The position numbers and the translations under genes are program-made. Below the pieces are notes generated by a model, which searched no databases, was not told the DNA's origin, and saw only the letters and a program-made list of their open reading frames with translations. Positions 20,235 through 28,130 of a stretch of 64,000 bases of DNA are shown one piece after another (the stretch's first letter is position 1; each line of letters begins with the position of its first letter). The stretch is from Sagittula marina (GTDB lineage: Bacteria > Pseudomonadota > Alphaproteobacteria > Rhodobacterales > Rhodobacteraceae), in the NCBI RefSeq assembly GCF_014196795.1, contig NZ_JACIEJ010000007.1, positions 248,001 through 312,000 on the forward strand. The letters are read 5' to 3'.

Positions 20235-21247
20235 GCTCCCTGCGTGGCCTTCGCCAGCGCCTCGGCTTTGGCCAGTGCTGCCCCACTGTCTACGGCTTCG
20301 GCGGCGATTTCCACGCCCTCGCGCAGGCTGGACGCTTTCTGAGCAATTATCAGCGCGGCGGCTGTGTTGAAAAGCACGGCGTCGCGGTAGGCAGATTTCT
20401 CCCCCTCAAATAGCGCGCGCATGGCTTTGCCGTTCTCGGCGGGCGTTCCGCCAAGGATTGCCGAGAATGGGTGCGTTGGCAGACCGGCGTCTTCGGGGTG
20501 GATTTCCAACGACTTGATCAGCCCGTCTTCCAGCGCGGCCACCGACGTCGGCCCGCAAATGGTGATCTCGTCCGTACCGTCGGAGCCGTGCACAAGCCAC
20601 GCCCGATCGGACCCGAGCTGTTGCAGCGTTTCCGCCATGGGAAAGATCAAGTCGATGGCGAAAGCGCCGGTCAGCTGACGCTTGACACCTGCGGGGTTTG
20701 TCAGTGGCCCAAGAATGTTGAAGATCGTTTTGCAGCCGAGTTCCGTGCGCGTGGGCATGACATGCTTCATCGCAGGGTGGTGCATTGGCGCCATCATGAA
20801 GGCCATGCCACAGGTGTCGATCACACTCTGGACTTTATCGGCGGGCAACATGATCTCGATGCCGAATTCGCTCAACACATCAGCAGAGCCGGATTTGGAC
20901 GATAGGTTGCGGTTGCCGTGCTTGGCCACAGGCACGCCCGCGGCGGCCACAACGAAGGCCGTCGCAGTGGAAATGTTCAGGGTACCTTTGCCATCGCCGC
21001 CAGTGCCGACGATGTCCATCGCGCCGTCAGGCGCCGTAATCGGTGTACACTTCGCGCGCATGACAGAAGCCGCGGCAGCATATTCAGATACGGATTCGCC
21101 ACGCGCGCGCATGGCCATGAGCAAGCCGCCGATTTGCGAGGGCGTCGCCTCTCCGTCGAATAACAGGTTGAATGCGGCTTCGGCTTGAGCGCGGCTTAGC
21201 GGGCCTTCGGAGGCAGCGTAGATCATGGGCTTCATGGCGTCACTCAT
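20231..21247 (-). CDS. trpD: Anthranilate phosphoribosyltransferase
   Basis: Transfers phosphoribose from PRPP to anthranilate. The 338-residue protein has the PRPP-binding motif [14 protein letters not shown] near residue 82, [17 protein letters not shown] near residue 109 and conserved anthranilate-site residues further on. ATGA overlap with trpG upstream and ung downstream. Length typical; not fused to TrpG. Confidence 0.96.
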   Translation of the reverse strand: MSDAMKPMIYAASEGPLSRAQAEAAFNLLFDGEATPSQIGGLLMAMRARGESVSEYAAAASVMRAKCTPITAPDGAMDIVGTGGDGKGTLNISTATAFVVAAAGVPVAKHGNRNLSSKSGSADVLSEFGIEIMLPADKVQSVIDTCGMAFMMAPMHHPAMKHVMPTRTELGCKTIFNILGPLTNPAGVKRQLTGAFAIDLIFPMAETLQQLGSDRAWLVHGSDGTDEITICGPTSVAALEDGLIKSLEIHPEDAGLPTHPFSAILGGTPAENGKAMRALFEGEKSAYRDAVLFNTAAALIIAQKASSLREGVEIAAEAVDSGAALAKAEALAKATQGA

Positions 21248-21825
21248 GCGGGCACCTTCAGGATATCGAGGAAATTCTGGAGCATGGCGTGACCGTGCTC
21301 CGATGCGATGCTCTCGGGGTGAAATTGTACCCCATGAATTGGCAAGCTCTTGTGTTGCAGACCCATGATCGTGCCATCCTCAAGTTCTGCGGTGACTTCG
21401 AGGTCTTCGGGCAGGGACGCGCGGTCCACTACGAGGCTGTGATAGCGGGTCGCTTGCAGGGGCGAAGGAAGGCCTTTGAACACGGATTTTCCAGCGTGTT
21501 GGATTGCGCCCATCTTTCCATGCACGATTTCGGTATGTCGCTGCACAGTCCCACCAAAAACCTGGCCTATTGTCTGATGGCCGAGGCAGACCCCAAAGAG
21601 CGGAGTGCCTGTTTCTGCGGCAGCCTCTGTAAGGGCGCAACAGATGCCTGACTGCGAGGGAGTGCCTGGCCCGGGTGACAGTACGATGCCTGCGGGTTTC
21701 ATGGCGATCGCTTGCTGCACATCGATCGCGTCATTGCGCCAGACTTGAACCTCTGCTCCCAGCTCTCCAAGGAAATGCACGAGGTTGTAGGTGAAGCTGT
21801 CGTAATTATCGATCAGAAGCAGCAT
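21244..21825 (-). CDS. trpG: Anthranilate synthase component II (glutamine amidotransferase)
   Basis: Class I glutamine amidotransferase that supplies ammonia to TrpE for anthranilate synthesis. It may also serve aminodeoxychorismate synthase. The 193-residue protein has [13 protein letters not shown] at the start, the nucleophile Cys80 in FGVCLGHQ and the His-Glu pair in VQFHPESI. It is the first gene of the minus-strand run; trpE is not adjacent, since the neighbour upstream is divergent. I see no leader peptide rich in Trp codons. Confidence 0.94.
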   Translation of the reverse strand: MLLLIDNYDSFTYNLVHFLGELGAEVQVWRNDAIDVQQAIAMKPAGIVLSPGPGTPSQSGICCALTEAAAETGTPLFGVCLGHQTIGQVFGGTVQRHTEIVHGKMGAIQHAGKSVFKGLPSPLQATRYHSLVVDRASLPEDLEVTAELEDGTIMGLQHKSLPIHGVQFHPESIASEHGHAMLQNFLDILKVPA

Positions 21826-21953
21826 GATGAGCCTTTCTCAGAGGAACTGGGGCTGGCGGGCAGGCCCCCGGTCGCGGTATACATGCGCAGGCGGCGCTTG
21901 GGAGGTCAAGTGTCACCGGGGCGGACCAGGGACGGACGACGAAGCCGAAACCT

Positions 21954-21976
21954 GTTCACGCAGCGCCAAAGTGAAC
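21954..21976. repeat. Inverted repeat in the trpG/YibQ-like divergent region
   Basis: GTTCAC-N11-GTGAAC forms a 6-bp dyad 22 bp before the YibQ-like start. The spacing excludes a LexA box. It may be an operator. Confidence 0.25.
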
Positions 21977-21997
21977 GAGCGGTAGGGAGCACAGGGT

Positions 21998-23443
21998 ATG
22001 GCACGCGGATTTCTGGCAGGTGTGATCTGGGGAACAGTGGTGACCACAGCGGGGGCCGGCGCACTGTCTCTGATGGTCGATCGCTCTGTCCCGTCGGGGC
22101 CAGATGTGGTCACCGAAGCTCCGGACGTGGCTGACCCGGAAAGCGTCCGACCGGTCCAGATCACCGTAAATGAGGACAATGCTCCCGAGGCGGTAGATCC
22201 TGAGAGCATGCGAGAGATGTCGCGAGACGAAACGCCAAAGCCGGCGGCGCAGACGCCTGTGCCTGAGGTCAGCGATACCCCTGAGGCGCTTGCGCAGGTC
22301 GAACCCATCGGCGACGATGTGGCCATGGTTGTGACAGGGGATGATGCGCCTACTGTGCAAGATAATCTGGAAGTCGTGCCAAACATGCCCTCAGCCGACG
22401 TGGAACCCAACGCCGCAGAGGAAAGCGCACCAGTGGAAACCTCGAAAGAGGCCCCGGAAACGGTTCAGGTGGTTGAGCTTGACACGCCACCTGTCGGGCC
22501 CGACGCGGAGGCTGACAACGCACCCAGTGTAGAGGCGCCAGCGCTTGCTCCGGAACCCGCTCCCGAGGATGCGCCACGCGCTGCGGTGAACGAGGTTTCT
22601 GATCGGCCACGCATCGGAAAGCCCGCCGCGTCTTTGACAGAGCGTGACCCGGCAGTGCCGCAAGGTCGGTTGCCCGCTGTGACGTCTTCCTCTGAAAAGG
22701 ACGAAGCACCGGATACTGGTGAACCTGCGGCGTTTGGCGCCTTGTCCAATGATAGCCCGTTGGTAAAATTCTCGGTGCCTTTCAAGCCTGAGGATGGCGT
22801 CCCGCGCATGGCGATCGTCTTGATCGACGACGGCAGCGGTCCTATGGGCCCGCCCGAATTGGAGACATTCCCCTTTCCGGTGACGTTTGCCATCGACCCG
22901 GCGCACCCGAACCCTGCGGAGGCAGCACGGGGCTACCGCGAACGTGGTTTCGAGGTTCTCGCGTTGGCCGATATGCCTGATGGCGCTCAGCCATCCGATG
23001 TTGAGGTGACCTTGGCAGGATTGCTCGATACTGTGCCTGAAGCGGTCGGCGTGCTTGAAGGGCCTTCGGGGGGCTTGCAGAGCAGCCGAGCTATTGCGTC
23101 TCAGGCCGCGGCTTTTTTAGGTGCGTCTGGCCACGGTTTGGTCATGGAGCAGAATGGACTGAACACTGCGCAGAAATTGGCGGCTAAGGAAGGAGTGCCT
23201 TCTGCTTCTTTGTTCCGTGATCTGGACGGAGAGGGGCAGGATCAGGCGCTGATCCGACGCACCTTGGATCAGGCGTCGTTTCGTGCCCGGCAGGAAGGTG
23301 AGGCTGTTATGCTAGGCCGTATCCGGGCCGATACCGTGTCTGCGCTTTTGCTTTGGGGCCTTCAGGATCGCGGTAACACGATCACTTTGGTGCCGATCTC
23401 AACGATCCTGCAAGAATCCGTCAAGAACGTATCTTCAAATTAA
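21998..23443 (+). CDS. YibQ-like divergent polysaccharide deacetylase family protein
   Basis: A 481-residue protein with one N-terminal membrane segment (about residues 5-24), a long Pro/Ala/Glu-rich linker (about residues 30-215) and a C-terminal domain that starts near PRMAIVLIDDGSG (residue 268). That domain has the pattern of the divergent polysaccharide deacetylase (YibQ) family, including FPVTFAIDPAHPN and EVLALADMPDG. It is probably anchored in the inner membrane with the domain in the periplasm. Catalytic activity is unproven for the family. GGGAG precedes the ATG; the stop overlaps that of the convergent DUF1638 gene. Confidence 0.78.
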   Translation: MARGFLAGVIWGTVVTTAGAGALSLMVDRSVPSGPDVVTEAPDVADPESVRPVQITVNEDNAPEAVDPESMREMSRDETPKPAAQTPVPEVSDTPEALAQVEPIGDDVAMVVTGDDAPTVQDNLEVVPNMPSADVEPNAAEESAPVETSKEAPETVQVVELDTPPVGPDAEADNAPSVEAPALAPEPAPEDAPRAAVNEVSDRPRIGKPAASLTERDPAVPQGRLPAVTSSSEKDEAPDTGEPAAFGALSNDSPLVKFSVPFKPEDGVPRMAIVLIDDGSGPMGPPELETFPFPVTFAIDPAHPNPAEAARGYRERGFEVLALADMPDGAQPSDVEVTLAGLLDTVPEAVGVLEGPSGGLQSSRAIASQAAAFLGASGHGLVMEQNGLNTAQKLAAKEGVPSASLFRDLDGEGQDQALIRRTLDQASFRARQEGEAVMLGRIRADTVSALLLWGLQDRGNTITLVPISTILQESVKNVSSN

Positions 23444-24096
23444 CACACTGCCCAGCGTTCCAGAGTGGTTGCGAGCTCCCCGTATCCAGTAAAGCGCCGC
23501 TCGAACGCTAAGCCCATTCGATCTGCGGCCTGTCGGGCGCTGGCGGTCAAGACCGGGTCGTCGGTTTGTGCCAGGTAAACCAGCGTCTCGTAGTGGCCGA
23601 AGTACATATCCAAAAGCTCTGGATGGCGGTCCAAACCCAATGGTTTCCAAACAAAAGCGTCGAATTGTCGGGTCAGGAAATCGGTAAGGTAAAACGCAGT
23701 AAGTTCTTCGCGGGCGGCGAAGCGGTGGAGCCCGTCAAAGAAGGCATAACAATGTGGGCCGGGAACCATTTCGACGCCCATCTCATTGCAGGCCTGCTCA
23801 AGCAGCCCGCCTGTGCCGCAGTCGGCGTAGACAATGGCCACACGACGATAGTTACCTCTGTGGCGCGCCACGGCATCGCGCACCGCATCAGTAATTTTCT
23901 CGGGATGATTGTGCAGAATGGCTGGCAAACACGTTAAGTCGACCTGAGACCAGCCGTTCATACGTACCAAGGCCACGACTTCTCGTGCCAAGGCGCCGCA
24001 TGCGATGAGAAGAACGCGCCCATCGCCAGAGGGTGCCATTCCTTGGGTCGTCAGGGTGCTGTCGGTGGGAAGCGGGCTATGTTGTGCTGTCGTCAT
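23440..24096 (-). CDS. DUF1638 domain protein
   Basis: A 218-residue protein with the DUF1638 pattern: LLIACGALAREVVALVR near residue 29, LTCLPAILHNHPEKI near residue 53, YADCGTGGLLE near residue 90 and GPHCYAFFDG near residue 112. The repeated Cys residues are conserved family features. Function is not established. Relatives often lie beside B12-dependent methyltransferase genes, as here (corrinoid protein 270 bp upstream). The start at 24096 overlaps the small membrane-protein gene by 20 nt. Confidence 0.8.
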   Translation of the reverse strand: MTTAQHSPLPTDSTLTTQGMAPSGDGRVLLIACGALAREVVALVRMNGWSQVDLTCLPAILHNHPEKITDAVRDAVARHRGNYRRVAIVYADCGTGGLLEQACNEMGVEMVPGPHCYAFFDGLHRFAAREELTAFYLTDFLTRQFDAFVWKPLGLDRHPELLDMYFGHYETLVYLAQTDDPVLTASARQAADRMGLAFERRFTGYGELATTLERWAVC

Positions 24097-24250
24097 TTGG
24101 CATCGGAGCCGCGGCCCACAGGCCGAAAAGCACCAGTCCAAGGATCACACCAAGTACAGTTAACGCACCCCAGCTCGATAGCGCCCAGAGCGCAAGAACA
24201 AGCGCAACCAAGGCCGACAGGACCAGAAGGGCGAAAGACGTGACAGGCAT
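24077..24250 (-). CDS. Small hydrophobic protein, 57 aa
   Basis: This short gene starts ATG at 24250 after AGGAGA and encodes two closely spaced membrane helices (about residues 5-24 and 28-48) and a short acidic tail (PNDDSTT). Its end overlaps the DUF1638 start by 20 nt, so the two are likely cotranslated. It starts after the terminator of the corrinoid gene, so it probably has its own promoter. No family is recognised. Confidence 0.6.
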   Translation of the reverse strand: MPVTSFALLVLSALVALVLALWALSSWGALTVLGVILGLVLFGLWAAAPMPNDDSTT

Positions 24251-24296
24251 ACCGTTCTCCTCTTGTTGAAGAGTATGGTGCAAAGGTGGAAAAAGG

Positions 24297-24327
24297 AAAA
24301 GGTCCCTAAGCCGAAAAGGGACCTTTT
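24297..24327. terminator. Bidirectional terminator after the corrinoid protein gene
   Basis: AAAAGGTCCC pairs perfectly with GGGACCTTTT (10 bp), 36 nt after the corrinoid-protein stop. Confidence 0.85.
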
Positions 24328-24362
24328 GTAATGATTTTCCGCGACGTCATGGCGAAGGAGCG

Positions 24363-25067
24363 TCAGCCCGCGGCCATCTGGTTGTGCTTGCGGGAAATGT
24401 ACTCCTTGGCCGTTTCAACGGCCACGGCGGCATCGCGACAATACGCGTCGGCGCCGATTGCCTTGCCAAACTCCTCGTTCAGCGGTGCGCCGCCGACCAG
24501 CACGATGTAGTCATCGCGGATACCTTGCGCGATCATCGTGTCGATAACGACCTTCATATACGGCATGGTGGTGGTGAGCAGCGCGGACATGCCGAGAATG
24601 TCTGCCTCCTCCTTGGCGATGGCCTCAAGGTAGTTTTCAACGGGGTTGTTGATCCCAAGGTCGACGACCTCGAACCCGGCGCCTTCCATCATCATGGAGA
24701 CGAGGTTTTTACCAATGTCGTGAATATCGCCCTTCACGGTGCCGATGACCATCTTGCCCTGTTTGGGCGCGCCGGTCTCTGCCAACAGCGGCTTGAGGAT
24801 GTGCATGCCACCTTTCATCGCATTGGCGGCCAGCAGCACCTCGGGAACAAAAAGGATCCCGTCGCGGAAGTCGTGACCGACGATCGTCATGCCTCCGACC
24901 AAGGCCTTGGTCAGGATGTCATAAGGTTGCCAGCCGCGCTCCAGCAGGATGTTGACCGCTTCTTCGATCTCTTCCTTGAGACCGTCGTAGAGATCGTCGA
25001 ACATCTGTTGGACAAGCTCCTCGTCATCGAGTTCGGAGAGGATGATGTCGTCTTCTTCGTCGGACAT
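24363..25067 (-). CDS. Corrinoid (B12-binding) methyltransferase protein
   Basis: Methyl-carrier protein that binds cobalamin. The 234-residue protein has a helical cap domain (about residues 15-98, with LLERGWQPYDILTKALVGGM) and a Rossmann B12 domain with the base-off motif GDIHDIGKN (Asp114, His116, Gly119), then LGMSALLTTTMPYM and VGGAPLN. This is the two-domain layout of MtbC/MttC and of the MetH B12 module. With the homocysteine methyltransferase at 26347 it may form part of a split methionine synthase; alternatively it serves the MttB-like protein at 30688. The N-terminus is very acidic. Confidence 0.88.
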   Translation of the reverse strand: MSDEEDDIILSELDDEELVQQMFDDLYDGLKEEIEEAVNILLERGWQPYDILTKALVGGMTIVGHDFRDGILFVPEVLLAANAMKGGMHILKPLLAETGAPKQGKMVIGTVKGDIHDIGKNLVSMMMEGAGFEVVDLGINNPVENYLEAIAKEEADILGMSALLTTTMPYMKVVIDTMIAQGIRDDYIVLVGGAPLNEEFGKAIGADAYCRDAAVAVETAKEYISRKHNQMAAG

Positions 25068-25211
25068 TGTGCGTTTCCTTTCTGCGGGCGCAGCGGTCAT
25101 AGACCTGTTCTGCGATTAGTTGTCATTTTTCCCCTGCCTCAATTGGCAGATTGCGACATGGGACAAGGCCAATCCGACTTTGTGCACGGAGATTAGGCAG
25201 AGATTGTAAAT

Positions 25212-25226
25212 GTTCCATTTATGTTC
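25212..25226 (+). promoter_or_regulatory. SOS box upstream of the PA0069-type radical SAM gene
   Basis: GTTC-CATTTAT-GTTC is an exact GTTC-N7-GTTC LexA operator, 12 bp before the GTG start at 25239. Only this and the lexA box were found in intergenic sequence of the window. Confidence 0.7.
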
Positions 25227-25238
25227 TAGTTTTACAGA

Positions 25239-26324
25239 GTGGACCATGAAGAGAGGATCATAGCGCCCGAGCAACGGCGCGGCAGGGGGGCAGCCACCCG
25301 CGAAACCGGTCGATTCGAACGGTTTAGCCGTATAGGTTGCAGTGACGGTTGGGATATCCCCGAAGAGCAGCGTGTGCTGCGCACTGAAGTCAGACCCGAA
25401 CAGGCGCGGACAATCATCAACTACGTCCGCTCGCCGGATCTTCCATTTGACCGTTCGCTGAACCCTTATCGGGGCTGCGAGCATGGCTGCATCTACTGCT
25501 TTGCCCGGCCGACACATGCCTACATGGGACTCTCGCCGGGGTTGGATTTCGAAACCAAGCTGACCGCCCGTCGAAACGCGCCGGAAGTCTTGGCGCGAGA
25601 ACTGTCGGCCAAGCGCTACAGCGTCGCACCTCTGGCCATCGGTACGAACACGGACCCCTACCAGCCGGTCGAGCGGGACGAGGGTGTGATGCGAGCCTGC
25701 CTTGAGGTTCTGCGGGATTTTCGCCATCCGGTCGCCATCGTCACCAAAGGCACGCTGATCGAACGGGATCTGGATATTCTTGCGCCCATGGCGGCAGAGG
25801 GTTTGCTGCGTGTTGGCATTTCGGTCACCTCGCTGGACCCGGATCTGTCGCGTCGGATGGAGCCGCGCTGCCCCGCGCCCGCGCGCCGTCTGGCGACAAT
25901 CCGGGCGTTGGTGGGGGCTGCCATTCCGGTGCGGGTGATGGCCTCGCCATTGGTGCCCGCGCTCACTGATCCTGAGTTGGAGCATATCCTTGAAGCCGGA
26001 GCGGACGCCGGGGCGACCTCCGCCAGCTATATCATGCTGCGGTTGCCGCGCGAGGTCGCTGATCTGTGGCAGACGTGGCTGGAGGAGCATTATCCGGACC
26101 GTGCTAAGCGCGTGATGGGGCATGTCAGGGACATGCACGGGGGTGAAGTCTATTCGGCGAAGTGGTTCCACCGGATGAAAGGTGAGGGCGTTTACGCAGA
26201 GTTGATCGCGCAGAGATTTCGTCGTGTGACTCGGGCGCTTGGTCTGGATGAGGCACAGCCAGCGCTGCGCTGCGACCTGTTTCGAGTGCCGCCCAGGGAA
26301 GGTGATCAGTTGAAACTCTTCTGA
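25239..26324 (+). CDS. PA0069-family radical SAM protein (SplB-related)
   Basis: A 361-residue protein with RRGRGAATRETGRFE at the N-terminus and the radical SAM motif at Cys80, Cys84 and Cys87 (RGCEHGCIYCFARP), followed by THAYMGLSPGLDFETK and NTDPYQPVE. This is the PA0069/Rv2578c family, a relative of spore photoproduct lyase, with unknown substrate. The GTG start is chosen because the conserved N-terminus begins there, although no ribosome site is visible. The SOS box directly upstream points to DNA damage. Convergent with the homocysteine methyltransferase gene, 22 bp away. Confidence 0.88.
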   Translation: MDHEERIIAPEQRRGRGAATRETGRFERFSRIGCSDGWDIPEEQRVLRTEVRPEQARTIINYVRSPDLPFDRSLNPYRGCEHGCIYCFARPTHAYMGLSPGLDFETKLTARRNAPEVLARELSAKRYSVAPLAIGTNTDPYQPVERDEGVMRACLEVLRDFRHPVAIVTKGTLIERDLDILAPMAAEGLLRVGISVTSLDPDLSRRMEPRCPAPARRLATIRALVGAAIPVRVMASPLVPALTDPELEHILEAGADAGATSASYIMLRLPREVADLWQTWLEEHYPDRAKRVMGHVRDMHGGEVYSAKWFHRMKGEGVYAELIAQRFRRVTRALGLDEAQPALRCDLFRVPPREGDQLKLF

Positions 26325-26346
26325 GCGCCTTGGGTCCACGTCTCGT

Positions 26347-27357
26347 TTAACTGCGACGACGGCCGCGACGCTCGCGCGTTTTGGTCGGCTCGCCAGTGCC
26401 GTCACTGTCTGAGGAGAAACCGCCAAGCTTTTCAGAGATATCTTCCAACGAGGGAGCCGCGCCACGTGGGCGCGTTTCCAACGCTTCACGCATGGCTTTG
26501 AGGTGCTCGGGCAGGGTGCCGCAGCAGCCGCCGATGATACTGACACCGGAATCCCGCGCGAGGCAGGCGTATTCGGCCATCAGTTCTGGCGTTCCGTCGT
26601 AATGGATATGACCATCGACATATTTCGGTATGCCAGCATTGCCCTTTGCGATCAGGGGGCGTTTCGTTCCGGTGGCGGTGAAGCCCAAAACGGTGCGCAT
26701 CAGATCGGACGCGCCGACGCCGCAGTTGGCACCGAAGGCAATGGGCGGTGTCGGCAATCCTTCGACCATCTCAACCATCGCAGGGGCCGTCATACCCATC
26801 ATTGTACGGCCTGCAGTGTCAAAGGACATGGTTCCACACCATGGCGCTCCGATATTGTTGAAGGCTTCGGCGGCAGCTTTGTATTCCTCGGGGGCGGAAA
26901 TGGTTTCGACCCAGAGCACATCAGCGCCGCCGTCCATCAGGCCTTTTGCGGTTTCTTCGAACATCGCAACCGCGTCGGCGTGGCCGAGCGATCCGGCGGC
27001 CCCCATGATTTCGCCCGTCGGCCCGACGGAGCCCGCGACGATGACCTCACGGCCTGCGGCATCGGCCACTTCGCGTCCCAATTCGGCGGCAATCTTGGAC
27101 AGCTCGTAGGCGCGATGGCCCGCGTCGTGCAGTTTCAGCCGCGAGGCATTTGCACCAAAGGAGTTTGTCAGGAAAAGATCTGACCCGGCCTCCACTGCGT
27201 TGCGATAAAGTGTACGGATTTTCTCCGGCTCGTTTTCATTCCAGAACTCCGGCGCATCGCCAGATTGCAGCCCCATGTTGAACAGATTGGTGCCGGTTGC
27301 GCCATCGGCCAGCAGCCAGTCGCGGGTTTCGAGAGCACGGGACAGTGCATTGGTCAT
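26347..27357 (-). CDS. bmt: Homocysteine S-methyltransferase family protein (betaine--homocysteine type)
   Basis: Zinc-dependent enzyme that methylates homocysteine to methionine. The 336-residue protein has LLADGATGTNLF at the N-terminus, Cys212 in GANCGVG and Cys278-Cys279 in GGCCGT as zinc ligands. A basic tail (KTRERRGRRRS) ends it. Roseobacters annotate this gene as betaine--homocysteine methyltransferase. Because a free corrinoid protein is encoded 1.3 kb away, it may instead be the homocysteine module of a split B12-dependent methionine synthase. A 35-bp dyad lies 49 bp upstream. Confidence 0.88.
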   Translation of the reverse strand: MTNALSRALETRDWLLADGATGTNLFNMGLQSGDAPEFWNENEPEKIRTLYRNAVEAGSDLFLTNSFGANASRLKLHDAGHRAYELSKIAAELGREVADAAGREVIVAGSVGPTGEIMGAAGSLGHADAVAMFEETAKGLMDGGADVLWVETISAPEEYKAAAEAFNNIGAPWCGTMSFDTAGRTMMGMTAPAMVEMVEGLPTPPIAFGANCGVGASDLMRTVLGFTATGTKRPLIAKGNAGIPKYVDGHIHYDGTPELMAEYACLARDSGVSIIGGCCGTLPEHLKAMREALETRPRGAAPSLEDISEKLGGFSSDSDGTGEPTKTRERRGRRRS

Positions 27358-27405
27358 GTGAAAGGCTCCTCGGGGCTTTGACAAGTCGTGTTCCACATCG
27401 GGCAG

Positions 27406-27440
27406 CATGACGCAAATGCATAATCTGCATCATTGTCATG
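27406..27440. promoter_or_regulatory. Nested 35-bp dyad upstream of bmt
   Basis: Outer arms CATGAC (27406-27411) and GTCATG (27435-27440) and inner arms ATGCA and TGCAT are symmetric around 27423. It lies 49 bp before the bmt start and 13 bp from the end of the YdcF-like gene. It resembles an operator for a dimeric repressor; the regulator is unknown. Confidence 0.5.
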
Positions 27441-27453
27441 AGGTTGATATGGC

Positions 27454-28080
27454 CTACTGCAAGATCCACAGAGGCAGTCGGTCCTCGGGCACAAGCCAGG
27501 CCGCCATGGTCCAGCCAGCGGCACGCGGTATGTTTACGGCCCACGCGGCCACTTCTCGGACACGCGCGCGGAGGGTGCCTTGGCCGGGGCGTGGCACTTT
27601 GGGGGTGGCGCAGACGGAAACCGCTTTTCCGGCCCAAAGGAACGAGGCCGCCCCTCGAAGCGCGTGAAACGGTTCGGTGACGACGATAAGGCGTGTATCT
27701 TCCGGCAGGATCTCAAGGCTGAAGCGGGCGTTTTGCAGAGTGGACTGCGAGGCAGGTTCAACAAGGATGCCCTCGGAATCGACGCTCATGTCGCGTGCTT
27801 TTCGTGCCATGGCTTTGGCGGTTGAGGCCTGACCCAGCGCGCCGGCCCCAGTCATCAACAGGCTGTCGACAGTCCCGGTCTGGTAAAGCCGTACGCCCGC
27901 AATGACCCGCGCGGCGGAATCGATGGACAAGCCGTCGGTTGTGCTTCCGCCGCCAAGAACAACGGCCACGTCGAAATGCGACCGCAGCGCATCACACCGC
28001 TGGACCAGATTGATCGACAGCAGAACCAAGGCTGTGCAAAACAGGATGTAGCCGGCAAACAGTTTGATCAGAAGACGCAT
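27454..28080 (-). CDS. YdcF/ElyC-type DUF218 membrane protein
   Basis: A 208-residue protein with an N-terminal membrane anchor (residues 5-25) and a DUF218 domain: VAVVLGGGSTTDG near residue 38, LLMTGAGA near residue 74, ILVEPASQST-QNA near residue 105 and LIVVTEPFHALRG near residue 131. The family includes ElyC and SanA, linked to envelope integrity, and YdcF, which binds SAM. No precise role is known. Downstream of guaA but separated from it by a terminator. Confidence 0.8.
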   Translation of the reverse strand: MRLLIKLFAGYILFCTALVLLSINLVQRCDALRSHFDVAVVLGGGSTTDGLSIDSAARVIAGVRLYQTGTVDSLLMTGAGALGQASTAKAMARKARDMSVDSEGILVEPASQSTLQNARFSLEILPEDTRLIVVTEPFHALRGAASFLWAGKAVSVCATPKVPRPGQGTLRARVREVAAWAVNIPRAAGWTMAAWLVPEDRLPLWILQ

Positions 28081-28091
28081 GGTCGTTCCCT

Positions 28092-28121
28092 AAAACAAAA
28101 GACCCGGCGGTGAGCCGGGTC
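28092..28121 (-). terminator. guaA terminator
   Basis: GACCCGGC and GCCGGGTC form an 8-bp stem; on the minus strand it is followed by TTTTGTTTT, 10 nt past the guaA stop. Confidence 0.85.
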
Positions 28122-28130
28122 TCAGGTTTC

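Noticed and set aside
21826-21997. Trp attenuator leader before trpG
   Set aside because: No short frame with adjacent Trp codons and no clear alternative hairpins are visible.
27358-27453. SAM riboswitch in the bmt leader
   Set aside because: The leader does not show the conserved core sequences of the SAM-II or SAM/SAH classes that I know; only the DNA-type dyad is clear.
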